Positions 17,842-26,747 of a DNA stretch of 64,000 bases are shown piece by piece. Origin of the DNA: Ignavibacteriales bacterium (GTDB lineage Bacteria; Bacteroidota; Ignavibacteria; UBA10030; SZUA-254); NCBI GenBank assembly GCA_016214905.1, contig JACRMQ010000006.1, positions 478,510-542,509 of the forward strand. Direction: 5' to 3'. How positions within the stretch are numbered: the stretch's first letter is position 1; each line of letters opens with the position of its first letter. The notes below the pieces were generated by a model. It was not told where the DNA came from. It searched no databases and was given only the letters and a program-made list of their open reading frames with translations. Made by a program: the position numbers and the translations under genes.

Positions 17842-18450
17842 ATGCTAAAAGAAATCTTAATTCAAAACTTACGCGTTGTATTTGTCGGAACGACGGTAGC
17901 AGAAATATCGGACGAGCTTGGTTTTTATTATCTGACTCCCAAGAACCGGTTTTGGGAAATGCTGGAATATGCCAACATCACTTCGACAATTGTTATCTCT
18001 CAATCTGATCGTAAAGCTCTGGCAGATGCTAAAAATACCGGAGTGCTCAACGATCTGTACAAACAATTCTTTTTCGAGAAGAAGGAATCGACATTATTAA
18101 AACATCATATCGGTTTAACTGATCTCAATCGTCGGCTTGTCGTCAGCAAAGACGATGATCCGTCTGCGGAACCCACACCCGACGATATCCAAAAGTTTAT
18201 CAAGAAAATAGAAAAGTATAAGCCGAAGATTGTGGCATTTGTAACGAGCGTTGAAATATTTGAGAAATGTTTTAAAAAACTTTACCCATCGGCTAATCGC
18301 CAGCGGGGGAAGCAGGATTTCATGATTGGTAATTCAGAGGTTTGGCTCCTCGGCAGTACCAGCGGTCGGGTAAAAGATGTAGATGCGATGGAGCAAGCAT
18401 TTGGCCACCTCGCAGATCGGCTTAAGAGTTTAGAGATAGAGGCATCGTAA
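17842..18450 (+). CDS. Mug/TDG-like uracil-DNA glycosylase family protein
   Basis: A 202-residue protein whose start, LKEILIQNLRVVFVGTTVAE, and following ELGFYYLTPKNRFWEMLE align by eye with E. coli Mug (LRVVFCGINPG...ANRFW). HHIGLTDLNRRLV, IEKYKPKIVAFV and MIGNSEVWLLGSTSGR match the later parts of the fold. Mug removes uracil or thymine from G mismatches. Two active-site motifs differ: GINPG is GTTVA, so the catalytic Asn is missing, and NPSGLS is STSGRV. The protein may have altered chemistry (compare family members without the Asn) or a different role. It is monocistronic, and a 5' copy fragment lies 2.4 kb upstream. Confidence 0.75.
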   Translation: MLKEILIQNLRVVFVGTTVAEISDELGFYYLTPKNRFWEMLEYANITSTIVISQSDRKALADAKNTGVLNDLYKQFFFEKKESTLLKHHIGLTDLNRRLVVSKDDDPSAEPTPDDIQKFIKKIEKYKPKIVAFVTSVEIFEKCFKKLYPSANRQRGKQDFMIGNSEVWLLGSTSGRVKDVDAMEQAFGHLADRLKSLEIEAS

Positions 18451-18458
18451 CCTTATCT

Positions 18459-18477
18459 GGGAGGGAGATTCTCTCCC
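18459..18477. terminator. Hairpin between convergent genes
   Basis: GGGAGGGA / TCTCTCCC (8 pairs including one G-T) with a 3-base loop lies between the mug-like gene and the convergent GIY-YIG-like gene. No clear T-run follows on either strand. Confidence 0.4.
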
Positions 18478-18537
18478 GACCGATTGTAGTTCAGAAGAAG
18501 AACTCCTTCAAAGCATTATTAGGTAAAGAAAATAGTA

Positions 18538-18861
18538 TCAAAGATTACATAGCAAAGTATAATTCTTATGAATGTCGTTTTCAATTGCGGCACGGAGTTC
18601 TGTATCATCCTGCGGAAGGATGCAGATGCAGTTAGCATCGTAATCTTTGAACGAAGATGAGTTTTCAATTTTAAGCGACATATCACTTGCCATCCCACAA
18701 TAAATTCTGCTGTGAGATATCTTACCGTTCATTTGATGATTCCTACTCGTGATGAAATAAACAGCGCCAAAGTTGCTGAACTTTGTTTCTAAAGGGTAAG
18801 CTCTGAATTTATATTCTTTTCCCGATATCCCTTTTATCCGAACGTTTCCTAATCCATCCAT
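18538..18861 (-). CDS. Small GIY-YIG-like domain protein
   Basis: A 107-residue protein whose central part resembles the GIY-YIG fold: FGAVYFITSRN (GIY-like), HSRIYCGMASD (YIG-like, with Cys in place of Ile), then a hydrophobic ANCICILPQDD and an acidic helix ELRAAIENDIHKNY ending in LLCN. Small proteins with this layout occur widely in bacteria; some are nucleases, while others lack the catalytic Arg/Glu set and have unknown roles. Whether this one is catalytic cannot be decided by eye. It is a single gene on the minus strand, convergent with the mug-like gene. Confidence 0.6.
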   Translation of the reverse strand: MDGLGNVRIKGISGKEYKFRAYPLETKFSNFGAVYFITSRNHQMNGKISHSRIYCGMASDMSLKIENSSSFKDYDANCICILPQDDTELRAAIENDIHKNYTLLCNL

Positions 18862-19046
18862 AATTCACTACTTTCTATTGATGTTAAGAATTTCATACTG
18901 TATAATGTACAGAAACAAACCCCCAATACCTAATAAACCTTTAGAACCAGTGAACTGGTCGCAGCCATTTAAGTTATCTTGTGTTGCTGTAATCGAAGGT
19001 TTTCACCAATTTTGATTATTCTTTTTTAGATGGTACATTGTAAAAA

Positions 19047-21446
19047 ATGACAAAATTCAATCGTACATATGTTGGGACGATTAAGAAGATACCGATAATA
19101 GCTTCGTTATTTTCTATATTAGTTGGAATTTTGGTATTAATCGGTTGGAAATTTGATATAACAGTCTTGAGGAGTATTTCCCAGGAATATATTGCGATGA
19201 AGGCGAATGCGGCTGTTTCATTCCTTTTTGTCGGGTTGGCATTTTTGCTCGTAACCACAAATTTAAACAAGAGATATTCCGCAATCAGAACAATCGCGGC
19301 AACACTATCATCGGTCGTTTTATTTATTTCAATCGCAACCATTCTTGAATACATTTCTTCAATAGATTTTGGAATAGATCAATTATTATTCACAGAAGGT
19401 GTTGATGCTAAAGCAACTCTTGTCCCGGGACGAATGCCATGGACTGTTGCCTTAAATTTCTTCTCTATCAGTTTGTTCATTTTGCTGATAAATAAAAATA
19501 ATTTCTCCAAATACATATTTCAGACTTTGGCATTGATACCCGGGATTATCTCGGCAATCGATTTATCCGGTTACATTTTTAAAACCGAGCATATTTACGG
19601 GATGGTCTATAATCAAATGGCGCTTCACGGGTCGGTCACATTCATTGTGCTCGTCATCGGATTACTCTCCTCAAGACCTGATGAAGGAATAGTGAGAATT
19701 GTGGTGAGCAAATCACTTGGCGGAATAACACTACGTCGATTGCTTTTGGGAGCCATGTTAATCCCTGCAACTTTAGGTTGGCTTCTTTTAGAAGCATATT
19801 ATGGTAAGATAATCGACTTCGAAGAAATGGTGGCGATATTTGGACTTGCGGGTACTTTTATTCTAGTTTATGTCATTTGGGCTAACGCCCGGTTATTAGA
19901 CCGGATTGATAGAGAAAAATCGATTGCCGAAGAAAAAAGAAAACAGAGTGAACAAAGATATAAAACATTATTAGCCGAGATGGGAGAAGGGCTTTTACAG
20001 ACCGATTTGAATGAGCAGATCGAATTTGTGAATATGCAGTTTTGTAATTTGCTAGGTTACACTCAAGACGAATTAATCGGCAAAAATGCCAGGATGTTCT
20101 TCACGGCGGAAGATTGGGACAAGATAACGACGAAAACTGCGATGCGCATAAAAGGAGTTGCTGACCGTTACGAAACACAGATGATTCATCGAACCGGAGA
20201 AAAGATCTGGACGAGCGTAAGCGGTTCACCGTTAATCGATGTTGATAATAATATTATTGGCTCAGTCGCGATCGTCGCCGATATCGCGGAGCAAAAAAGG
20301 GCGCAAAAACTTAACGAGGCATTATTTAAAATATCCACAGCAGCCGAACAGGTCGCCGATTTACCGGGTTTATTCAAATCTGTTCATCATGTTATAAGCG
20401 ATGTAATGCCAGCGAATAATTTTTACATTTCTCTGTACGATGACAAAACTGATTTGATAAGTTTTCCATATTTCGTGGACGAAGTAGATACTCCCGAATT
20501 ACCCCGCAAACGGGGAAGAGGACTGACAGAGTACGTTTTACGCACCGGTAAATCGCTTTTGTGCGATGAGATTATGACTGAGAAACTGGACAGAGATGGT
20601 GAAGCCATCCTTATAGGTGTGCCGGCACCGATATGGCTGGGTGTTCCGCTTATAGTCGAAGGAAAAACCATTGGTGTTATGGTTGTTCAACATTACTCAG
20701 ACGCAAAAGCATACGGTGAACAGGAATTAAGGATGCTGGAGTATGTATCCGATCAGGTAGGAAGAGTGATTGCTCATAAACAATCAGAATTAGAATTGAC
20801 AGAAAGTGAACGGCGATTTAGAAATCTATATGATAATGTACCGGTTGGAATTTACAGAACCACTCCCGATGGTAAAATACTCGGAGCAAATCGCGCGCTG
20901 ATAGCTATGATGGGATGTTCATCGTTCAAAGAGCTGACATCAATAGAAATGGATAAGATAGGGTACGAAGATCCCAAGAGACGTGAAATATTCAAAGAGA
21001 TCATTGAAGATAAGGGATTAATACAAAAATTTGAATCAATATGGAGACGTCCTGATGGTTCTACCATAAATGTAAGTGAAAATGCAATAGCTATCAAAGC
21101 GGAAGATGGAAAAATAATTTATTACGAAGGAATGGTAGAAGATATAACTGAACGAAAATCAGTTGAGAAAGAGCGTGAGCGCCTTATCACAGAACTTCAG
21201 CAGGCAATGAAAGAAGTGCAAGCTCTCAGTGGTTTGTTACCGATTTGTGCCTCATGTAAAAAAATCAGAGATGATTCCGGTTACTGGAATCAATTGGAAT
21301 CATTCATCGAGCATCGGGCAACAGTCCAATTCAGCCATGGTATTTGTCCTGACTGTATGCAAAAACTTTACCCGCAATATTACGATCGAATTCATCCGTC
21401 ACAGCCAAAAACTAAAGACTCGGATGAAGTAAAAAAAGAACAATGA
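19047..21446 (+). CDS. Membrane PAS-GAF-PAS sensor with four-Cys C-terminal motif
   Basis: A 799-residue sensor. The first ~285 residues contain about eight hydrophobic segments, followed by a helical linker (RLDRIDREKSIAEEKRK), a PAS domain (about 300-415), a GAF domain (about 430-575), a second PAS (about 590-700, ending DITERKSVEKERERLI) and a short coiled coil. The end carries LLPICASCKKIRDDSGYW (CxxC near 733) and HGICPDCMQKLYP (CxxC near 766), a Cys-pair tail found at the end of many bacterial sensor proteins. No histidine kinase, GGDEF, EAL or HD-GYP domain is present, so output is unclear. The stop is directly adjacent to that of convergent bshB1. Confidence 0.8.
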   Translation: MTKFNRTYVGTIKKIPIIASLFSILVGILVLIGWKFDITVLRSISQEYIAMKANAAVSFLFVGLAFLLVTTNLNKRYSAIRTIAATLSSVVLFISIATILEYISSIDFGIDQLLFTEGVDAKATLVPGRMPWTVALNFFSISLFILLINKNNFSKYIFQTLALIPGIISAIDLSGYIFKTEHIYGMVYNQMALHGSVTFIVLVIGLLSSRPDEGIVRIVVSKSLGGITLRRLLLGAMLIPATLGWLLLEAYYGKIIDFEEMVAIFGLAGTFILVYVIWANARLLDRIDREKSIAEEKRKQSEQRYKTLLAEMGEGLLQTDLNEQIEFVNMQFCNLLGYTQDELIGKNARMFFTAEDWDKITTKTAMRIKGVADRYETQMIHRTGEKIWTSVSGSPLIDVDNNIIGSVAIVADIAEQKRAQKLNEALFKISTAAEQVADLPGLFKSVHHVISDVMPANNFYISLYDDKTDLISFPYFVDEVDTPELPRKRGRGLTEYVLRTGKSLLCDEIMTEKLDRDGEAILIGVPAPIWLGVPLIVEGKTIGVMVVQHYSDAKAYGEQELRMLEYVSDQVGRVIAHKQSELELTESERRFRNLYDNVPVGIYRTTPDGKILGANRALIAMMGCSSFKELTSIEMDKIGYEDPKRREIFKEIIEDKGLIQKFESIWRRPDGSTINVSENAIAIKAEDGKIIYYEGMVEDITERKSVEKERERLITELQQAMKEVQALSGLLPICASCKKIRDDSGYWNQLESFIEHRATVQFSHGICPDCMQKLYPQYYDRIHPSQPKTKDSDEVKKEQ

Positions 21447-22175
21447 TTATCCTTTAAAAAGCTGTAAAGAGAATAGATCGTTAACTCCGATCGGTTCAAC
21501 TGAGAAAAACGGCTCTCCATACTTAACCCCGATTTGCTGACCGTAATATTTCATCCGTGTTTCCATAAAATCGAGAAATGATTTCTGACTGAGAAATGTT
21601 TCAGGATCACTTGAGTTTGGATTGTAGAATTGGGATTTATGAGCTTTCACCGCGTTGACCCTGATATCGTAAACATCGGTGATATCTATGATGAATGAAG
21701 GTGTAAATTCATACTTTTGTTGATAATGAAAATATTTATGTGGTCGCCAGGCAGGTAGTTTCTTTCCGTAAGTTTTAACATCAATCTTCCTTAAACCGGA
21801 ATAGAACTGGGCTTCGCGGCAGAGATAATGAGCGTGCACATGATCTGGATGCCGTTCTTGCCAATGCGGAATCAGTATAATCTCTGGCTGGTACTTGCGG
21901 TAGATTTCAATTACCTTCAATCTGTTTTTCTTATTCACTTCAACATCACCGTCGGGAATGTGAAGATTTTCACGTACTTTCACACCTAATATTTTCGCCG
22001 CTTCTTTAGCTTCTAAACTTCTAATTTTCTTATTTCCGCGCGTTCCAAGTTCGCCATCGGTTAAATCGATGATCCCAACTTTGTATCCAAGTTTAACGCA
22101 TTTTGCAACAGTTCCTCCGCAAGCAAGTTCAACGTCATCCGGATGCGCGCCGATAGCGATTAAATCTAATTTCAT
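21447..22175 (-). CDS. bshB1: Bacillithiol biosynthesis deacetylase BshB1
   Basis: A 242-residue zinc-dependent LmbE-family deacetylase, expected to remove the acetyl group from GlcNAc-malate in bacillithiol synthesis. It shows the metal-binding AHPDDVE near residue 9, LTDGELGTRG, and PHWQERHPDHVHAH with the third metal ligand and catalytic region; length and order match BshB1. The sequence starts at the typical MKLDLIAIG. bshA and bshC are not in the window. If the call is right, the organism uses bacillithiol as a low-molecular-weight thiol, as is common in Bacteroidota. It is monocistronic and its stop abuts the convergent sensor gene with no spacer. Confidence 0.87.
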   Translation of the reverse strand: MKLDLIAIGAHPDDVELACGGTVAKCVKLGYKVGIIDLTDGELGTRGNKKIRSLEAKEAAKILGVKVRENLHIPDGDVEVNKKNRLKVIEIYRKYQPEIILIPHWQERHPDHVHAHYLCREAQFYSGLRKIDVKTYGKKLPAWRPHKYFHYQQKYEFTPSFIIDITDVYDIRVNAVKAHKSQFYNPNSSDPETFLSQKSFLDFMETRMKYYGQQIGVKYGEPFFSVEPIGVNDLFSLQLFKG

Positions 22176-22363
22176 CTTATCCTCATTTCAATTATTTTAA
22201 AAATTAAAAATTCATCTTAATCATATTTGAGCAATCAGAATTACCAAAATATTTAGAGATTCTTATTTAGGTATTAGTGTTTGCTCTTAAATATATTGAA
22301 TGCTTAACTGGAAAACAATCTGTTTGTTTCTCAAATATCGTTTGAATATATTGCAAATATTCT

Positions 22364-23548
22364 ATGTCAAACCAAAACACATTTACTGTTAGCGAACTGA
22401 CCAAGCGTATCAAAGGTGTTTTAGAAACATCTTTCGGTAATGTTTCGGTTGAAGGTGAAATATCTAATTTCAAGAGACATTCATCCGGGCATCTTTATTT
22501 CACTTTGAAAGATGAAGGAGCTCAGATCTCGGCTGTAATGTGGCGAGGTAGAGCGGGGAATCTCTTCTTTACACCGCAAGATGGAATGAAGGTAATTGCC
22601 AACGGTAAGATTACTTTATACGAACCGCAAGGGAAGTATCAGATAGACGTTTTTCAATTGCAGCCGCGCGGTATTGGTGAACTGCAAATCGCATTCGAAA
22701 AGCTGAAGCAAAAACTTGCAGGTGAAGGTCTATTTGATTCGGAACATAAAAAACCTTTGCCTGAATATCCCGAACGAATCGGAATTATTACTTCACCGAC
22801 CGGGGCAGCGCTACAGGATATGCTAAACATCCTCAATCGCCGGTTTCCATCGCTGGAAGTTATTCTAAATCCTGTAAAAGTTCAGGGTGAAGGCGCGTCT
22901 CATGAGATCGCATCCGCGATAAAAGATTTTAATAAATTCGGAGAGATAGATGTTTTAATTATTGGACGAGGAGGCGGATCCCTCGAAGATTTATGGGCTT
23001 TCAACGAAGAAATAGTTGCGAGAGCAATTTATAATTCTAAGGTACCGATCGTAAGCGCAGTGGGACATGAAATTGATTTCACAATTGCTGATTTTGTTGC
23101 CGATCTGAGAGCGCCAACTCCATCTGCAGCAGCAGAACTTGTTGTGAAGGATAAGCTTGATATTTTTGAAAATATACGTAACTTTTGCTATACTATGGAA
23201 CAGGATTTGGAAAACACAATCAAATCCAGAAAAGAGAAAATCGTCTCACTGATTGCAAGTTATTCGTTCAACAGGCCAAAAGATTTAATCAAACAAAACG
23301 CTCAAAGAATAGACGAACTCGACAGGCAGCTTGATCAGACGATAAACTACAAAATAAATATACTCCATGAGCAAACCAGATCATTGGATAAGCGACTTAA
23401 ATCGCTCAATCCTGATTCGGTTCTTGAAAGAGGTTATTCGATTATTTATCGTTCCAATGATATAATTAGTCGGGCGAAGAAACTTAAATCGGGCGATGAT
23501 ATCAGAGTAAAATTTCATGACGGCGAGAAATCGGCGGCCGTTTCTTAA
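22364..23548 (+). CDS. xseA: Exodeoxyribonuclease VII large subunit
   Basis: A 394-residue XseA. It has an N-terminal OB-fold (VSVEGEISNFKRHSSGHLYF, QISAVMWRGRA), then the catalytic domain with the family-typical IGIITSPTGAALQDML, IIGRGGGSLEDLWAFNEE and VGHEIDFTIADFVADLRAPTPSAAAE, followed by a helical coiled-coil region and a small C-terminal domain (LERGYSIIYR). The enzyme degrades single-stranded DNA into oligonucleotides during repair, with XseB. xseB starts 11 bases downstream. This is the first gene of the long + strand cluster that runs to secG. Confidence 0.95.
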   Translation: MSNQNTFTVSELTKRIKGVLETSFGNVSVEGEISNFKRHSSGHLYFTLKDEGAQISAVMWRGRAGNLFFTPQDGMKVIANGKITLYEPQGKYQIDVFQLQPRGIGELQIAFEKLKQKLAGEGLFDSEHKKPLPEYPERIGIITSPTGAALQDMLNILNRRFPSLEVILNPVKVQGEGASHEIASAIKDFNKFGEIDVLIIGRGGGSLEDLWAFNEEIVARAIYNSKVPIVSAVGHEIDFTIADFVADLRAPTPSAAAELVVKDKLDIFENIRNFCYTMEQDLENTIKSRKEKIVSLIASYSFNRPKDLIKQNAQRIDELDRQLDQTINYKINILHEQTRSLDKRLKSLNPDSVLERGYSIIYRSNDIISRAKKLKSGDDIRVKFHDGEKSAAVS

Positions 23549-23559
23549 ATAGGTTCTGT

Positions 23560-23799
23560 ATGAAAAAACATAAAGATATAAGCGGCACATTCGAATCGAT
23601 GATGCATCGACTCGAAGAAATTGTTGAATCACTTGAAAGCGGAAGTGTCCCACTTGAGCAATCAATGAAACTATACGAGGAAGGTGTTAATTTATCAAAA
23701 CAGTGTATCGATAAATTGCACGTATCTGAGATTAAATTGAAAAAGTTGAGTAAAGATATCGAAGGCAATTTTGAGTTGTTCGGTACAAATCAAGAATAA
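23560..23799 (+). CDS. xseB: Exodeoxyribonuclease VII small subunit
   Basis: A 79-residue, all-helical XseB with the family pattern FESMMHRLEEIVESLESGSVPLE and LYEEGVNLSKQC. It binds several-fold to the XseA coiled coil. It is 11 bases after xseA and 11 bases before dxs. Confidence 0.93.
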   Translation: MKKHKDISGTFESMMHRLEEIVESLESGSVPLEQSMKLYEEGVNLSKQCIDKLHVSEIKLKKLSKDIEGNFELFGTNQE

Positions 23800-23810
23800 T
23801 CAGTAAATTA

Positions 23811-25691
23811 ATGTATAAATATCTCTCTGCAATAAACTCACCAGCTGACCTCAGAAAGATTCAGCAATCTGACCTGAAATTTGTTTGCCAGGAGTTACGC
23901 GATTTCATAATAGATAAAATTTCTAAAACAGGCGGACATTTAGGAGCAGGACTTGGAGCAGTTGAACTCGCAGTCACACTTCATTATGTCTTCAACACGC
24001 CTCATGATAAATTGGTATTCGATGTGGGGCATCAGGCGTATCCGCATAAAATTTTAACCGGTAGGCGTGATCAATTTGAGACGATCCGCCAACTCGGCGG
24101 TATCAGTGGTTTTTTGAAAAGGTCGGAAAGCGAGTATGATACTTTTGGCGCCGGACACGCAAGCACTGCTATATCTGCGGCGCTTGGAATGGCGACAGCA
24201 CGCGATCTAGCGAAGGATAATTATTCTGTAGTTGCTATAATCGGCGACGGCGCGATGACTGGTGGCATGGCATACGAGGCAATGAATAATGCCGGCATTC
24301 AGAAGCGAAATATTATCGTCATCCTGAACGATAATAATATGTCTATCTCACAAAACAAGTGGGCGTTCTCTAACTACTTTACGGAACTTATAGCAAATCC
24401 TTCATACAACAAATTCAAAGCGAACGTTTGGGATATTACAGGCAAACTTGATTCTCTGGGAGACAGGATACGCAAAATTGCTTCACGGGTTGAAGAAGGA
24501 ATTAAAGTAGTTATCACACCGGGTATTTTATTTGAAGCATTGGGCTTTCGTTATTTCGGACCAATCAACGGACATAACATTCCGCAGTTAATTAAAATAT
24601 TTAAGGAAATAAAAAATCTTCCAGGACCTATTTTAATTCACACTGTAACAAAAAAAGGAAAAGGATACAGACCGGCTGAGGAAGACGAACAAGCACTTCA
24701 TGGCGTTACACCGTTCGATAAAGTTACAGGTGTTTCATCTAAAAAAACAGGAACTCCTCCAAGTTACACAGATGTTTTCGGTAATGCTTTGGTAGAAATA
24801 GCAAAAGAAAATCAGAAGGTAGTCGGAATAACCGCTGCAATGCCTGATGGAACGGGTTTGGATAAAATTCAAAAAGAATTTCCCGATCGATTTTTTGATG
24901 TTGGAATCGCAGAACAGCACGCGGTTACTTTCGCAGCCGGACTTGCGACTCAAGGATATATACCTGTTGTAGGAATATATTCCACATTCTTACAGAGAGC
25001 GTTTGATCAAATTGTTCATGATGTCGCACTGCAAAAATTGCATGTGGTATTTGTTCTTGACAGAGGAGGAGTTGTTGGTGCCGATGGTCCCACTCATCAT
25101 GGTGTTCTCGATTTTGCATACCTGAGATCGATTCCTGATATGGTCATAATGTCACCGAAGGATGAAGTCGAATTACGTCATATGTTATATACCGCGATAA
25201 CTTATGAGAAAGGACCAATATCGATCAGATATCCCAGAGGTACAGGAGTAGGGTTATCACTTAAACAGCCATTAGTCACACTAAATATTGGAAAAGCAGA
25301 AAAGGTTCGGCAAGGGAAAGATGCTGCAATTTTGGCTATCGGAAATATGGTTTATCCTTCAATTCAGGCGGCCGTATTATTATCGGAGTGTGGTATTGAT
25401 TTAGAAGTTGTTAATATGCGATTTGTAAAACCACTCGATGATGAAATGATATCGGATATTTGCAGAAGATATAAAAATATTATCATCGTCGAAGATCATT
25501 CAGTTATCGGCGGACTTTCCAGTGCGGTACTTGAATCGATCTCGAAGCTCGGTACAACCGATATCAAAGTAAAAAGTCATGGTATACCCGATGCGTTTGT
25601 TGAGCAAGGAACGATTCCGGAAATCCATAAAATTCTTAAACTCGATGTTGCGGGAATCGTTGATACCGTGAAAGATTTCTTAAAAAAATAA
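23811..25691 (+). CDS. dxs: 1-deoxy-D-xylulose-5-phosphate synthase
   Basis: Dxs condenses pyruvate and glyceraldehyde 3-phosphate using thiamine diphosphate, the first step of the MEP isoprenoid pathway. The 626-residue product has the full layout: DVGHQAYPHKILTGRRD, the ThDP/Mg motif GDGAMTGGMAYEAMNNAG...NDNNMSIS (near 150-185), the transketolase pyrimidine domain with DVGIAEQHAVTFAAGLA, DRGGVVGADGPTHHG, and a C-terminal domain with IIVEDHSVIGGLSSAV. xseB-dxs linkage is common in bacteria. The 11-base gap indicates co-transcription. Confidence 0.96.
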   Translation: MYKYLSAINSPADLRKIQQSDLKFVCQELRDFIIDKISKTGGHLGAGLGAVELAVTLHYVFNTPHDKLVFDVGHQAYPHKILTGRRDQFETIRQLGGISGFLKRSESEYDTFGAGHASTAISAALGMATARDLAKDNYSVVAIIGDGAMTGGMAYEAMNNAGIQKRNIIVILNDNNMSISQNKWAFSNYFTELIANPSYNKFKANVWDITGKLDSLGDRIRKIASRVEEGIKVVITPGILFEALGFRYFGPINGHNIPQLIKIFKEIKNLPGPILIHTVTKKGKGYRPAEEDEQALHGVTPFDKVTGVSSKKTGTPPSYTDVFGNALVEIAKENQKVVGITAAMPDGTGLDKIQKEFPDRFFDVGIAEQHAVTFAAGLATQGYIPVVGIYSTFLQRAFDQIVHDVALQKLHVVFVLDRGGVVGADGPTHHGVLDFAYLRSIPDMVIMSPKDEVELRHMLYTAITYEKGPISIRYPRGTGVGLSLKQPLVTLNIGKAEKVRQGKDAAILAIGNMVYPSIQAAVLLSECGIDLEVVNMRFVKPLDDEMISDICRRYKNIIIVEDHSVIGGLSSAVLESISKLGTTDIKVKSHGIPDAFVEQGTIPEIHKILKLDVAGIVDTVKDFLKK

Positions 25692-25724
25692 TTATCATAA
25701 TCATTTATACTCAGGGGATGAGAT

Positions 25725-26747
25725 ATGACGCCGGCAGAAACACAAAATAAATTAAGACTCGGAGTTATCGGACTCGGATGGGTATCCCAGATATTTCATC
25801 TTCCAATGCTCACCAAAATGGATGATGTTGAGATTGTGGCAATTTGCGATAAAGATAAATCACGCGCGAAAATTATTGCCGATCGGTTCAACATCTCCCG
25901 CATTTACATAGATTATCAGCAGATGTTAGCAAAGGAAGAAATGGATGCTGTTGATATTTGCACAAGCACCGATACACATCTACCTATAACTTTATCTTCA
26001 CTTCAAGCGGGTAAAGATGTTTTTGTAGAAAAACCTATCGCGCGGCGTTACCTTGAAGCTGTTCAAATAGCTGAAGCGGTTAAGGAGCACAAACGCAAAT
26101 TGATGGTTGGTATGAATAACCGGTTTCGTCCCGATACAATGATCTTAAAAAGTTTTGTTGAAAAAGGTGAAATAGGTAAGATATTTTATGTCAAAGCGGG
26201 TTGGCTAAAAAGAATTTCTCCTGATAACAAATGGATTACTCAAAAAGATAAAGCAGGCGGGGGAGTACTTCTCGATTTAGGAATCGTAATGCTCGATCTT
26301 ATCCTTTGGCTGTTAGGTTTCCCTCCTGTTCAGCGGGTTAATGCGAAAATGTATATGCACAAAACTAAGAGTGTTGAAGATTCTGCGATAGTTACGCTGG
26401 AAGTGAAATACGGCGTTACACTCGTGATGGAATCAAGTTGGTCTTTTCATTGCGCGGAAGATTATTTTTATTGTAATTTATACGGATCTGAAGGAAGCGC
26501 GATGATTAACCCGCTTCGGATTTATAAACAGATGCATGGCAATCTTGTTAACCTTACACCTGTCAAAGTTGATTCACCTCTCAATTTGTTGAAAAAAAGT
26601 TACGAGAACGAATTGAAACATTTCGTAGGGGCTGCGAGAGGTTTGCACACAATAATCTCGGATGGTGATGAAGCAGTTCAACGCATGAAAGTTGTTGATG
26701 CAATCTATCAATCTGCTCAAAAGGGAAAGGAGATAAAGCTCAAGTGA
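25725..26747 (+). CDS. Gfo/Idh/MocA family oxidoreductase
   Basis: A 340-residue NAD(P)-dependent dehydrogenase. The N-terminal Rossmann domain has GVIGLGWVSQIFHLPML (near 13-29) and VFVEKPIARR (near 96-105) with the family Lys; the C-terminal alpha/beta domain begins at MVGMNNRFRPD. Such enzymes act on sugars, inositols or biliverdin-like compounds; the substrate cannot be read. GGGGATGAG precedes the ATG. Its stop overlaps the GTG start of the next gene by four bases (GTGA), so the two are translationally coupled. Confidence 0.86.
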   Translation: MTPAETQNKLRLGVIGLGWVSQIFHLPMLTKMDDVEIVAICDKDKSRAKIIADRFNISRIYIDYQQMLAKEEMDAVDICTSTDTHLPITLSSLQAGKDVFVEKPIARRYLEAVQIAEAVKEHKRKLMVGMNNRFRPDTMILKSFVEKGEIGKIFYVKAGWLKRISPDNKWITQKDKAGGGVLLDLGIVMLDLILWLLGFPPVQRVNAKMYMHKTKSVEDSAIVTLEVKYGVTLVMESSWSFHCAEDYFYCNLYGSEGSAMINPLRIYKQMHGNLVNLTPVKVDSPLNLLKKSYENELKHFVGAARGLHTIISDGDEAVQRMKVVDAIYQSAQKGKEIKLK

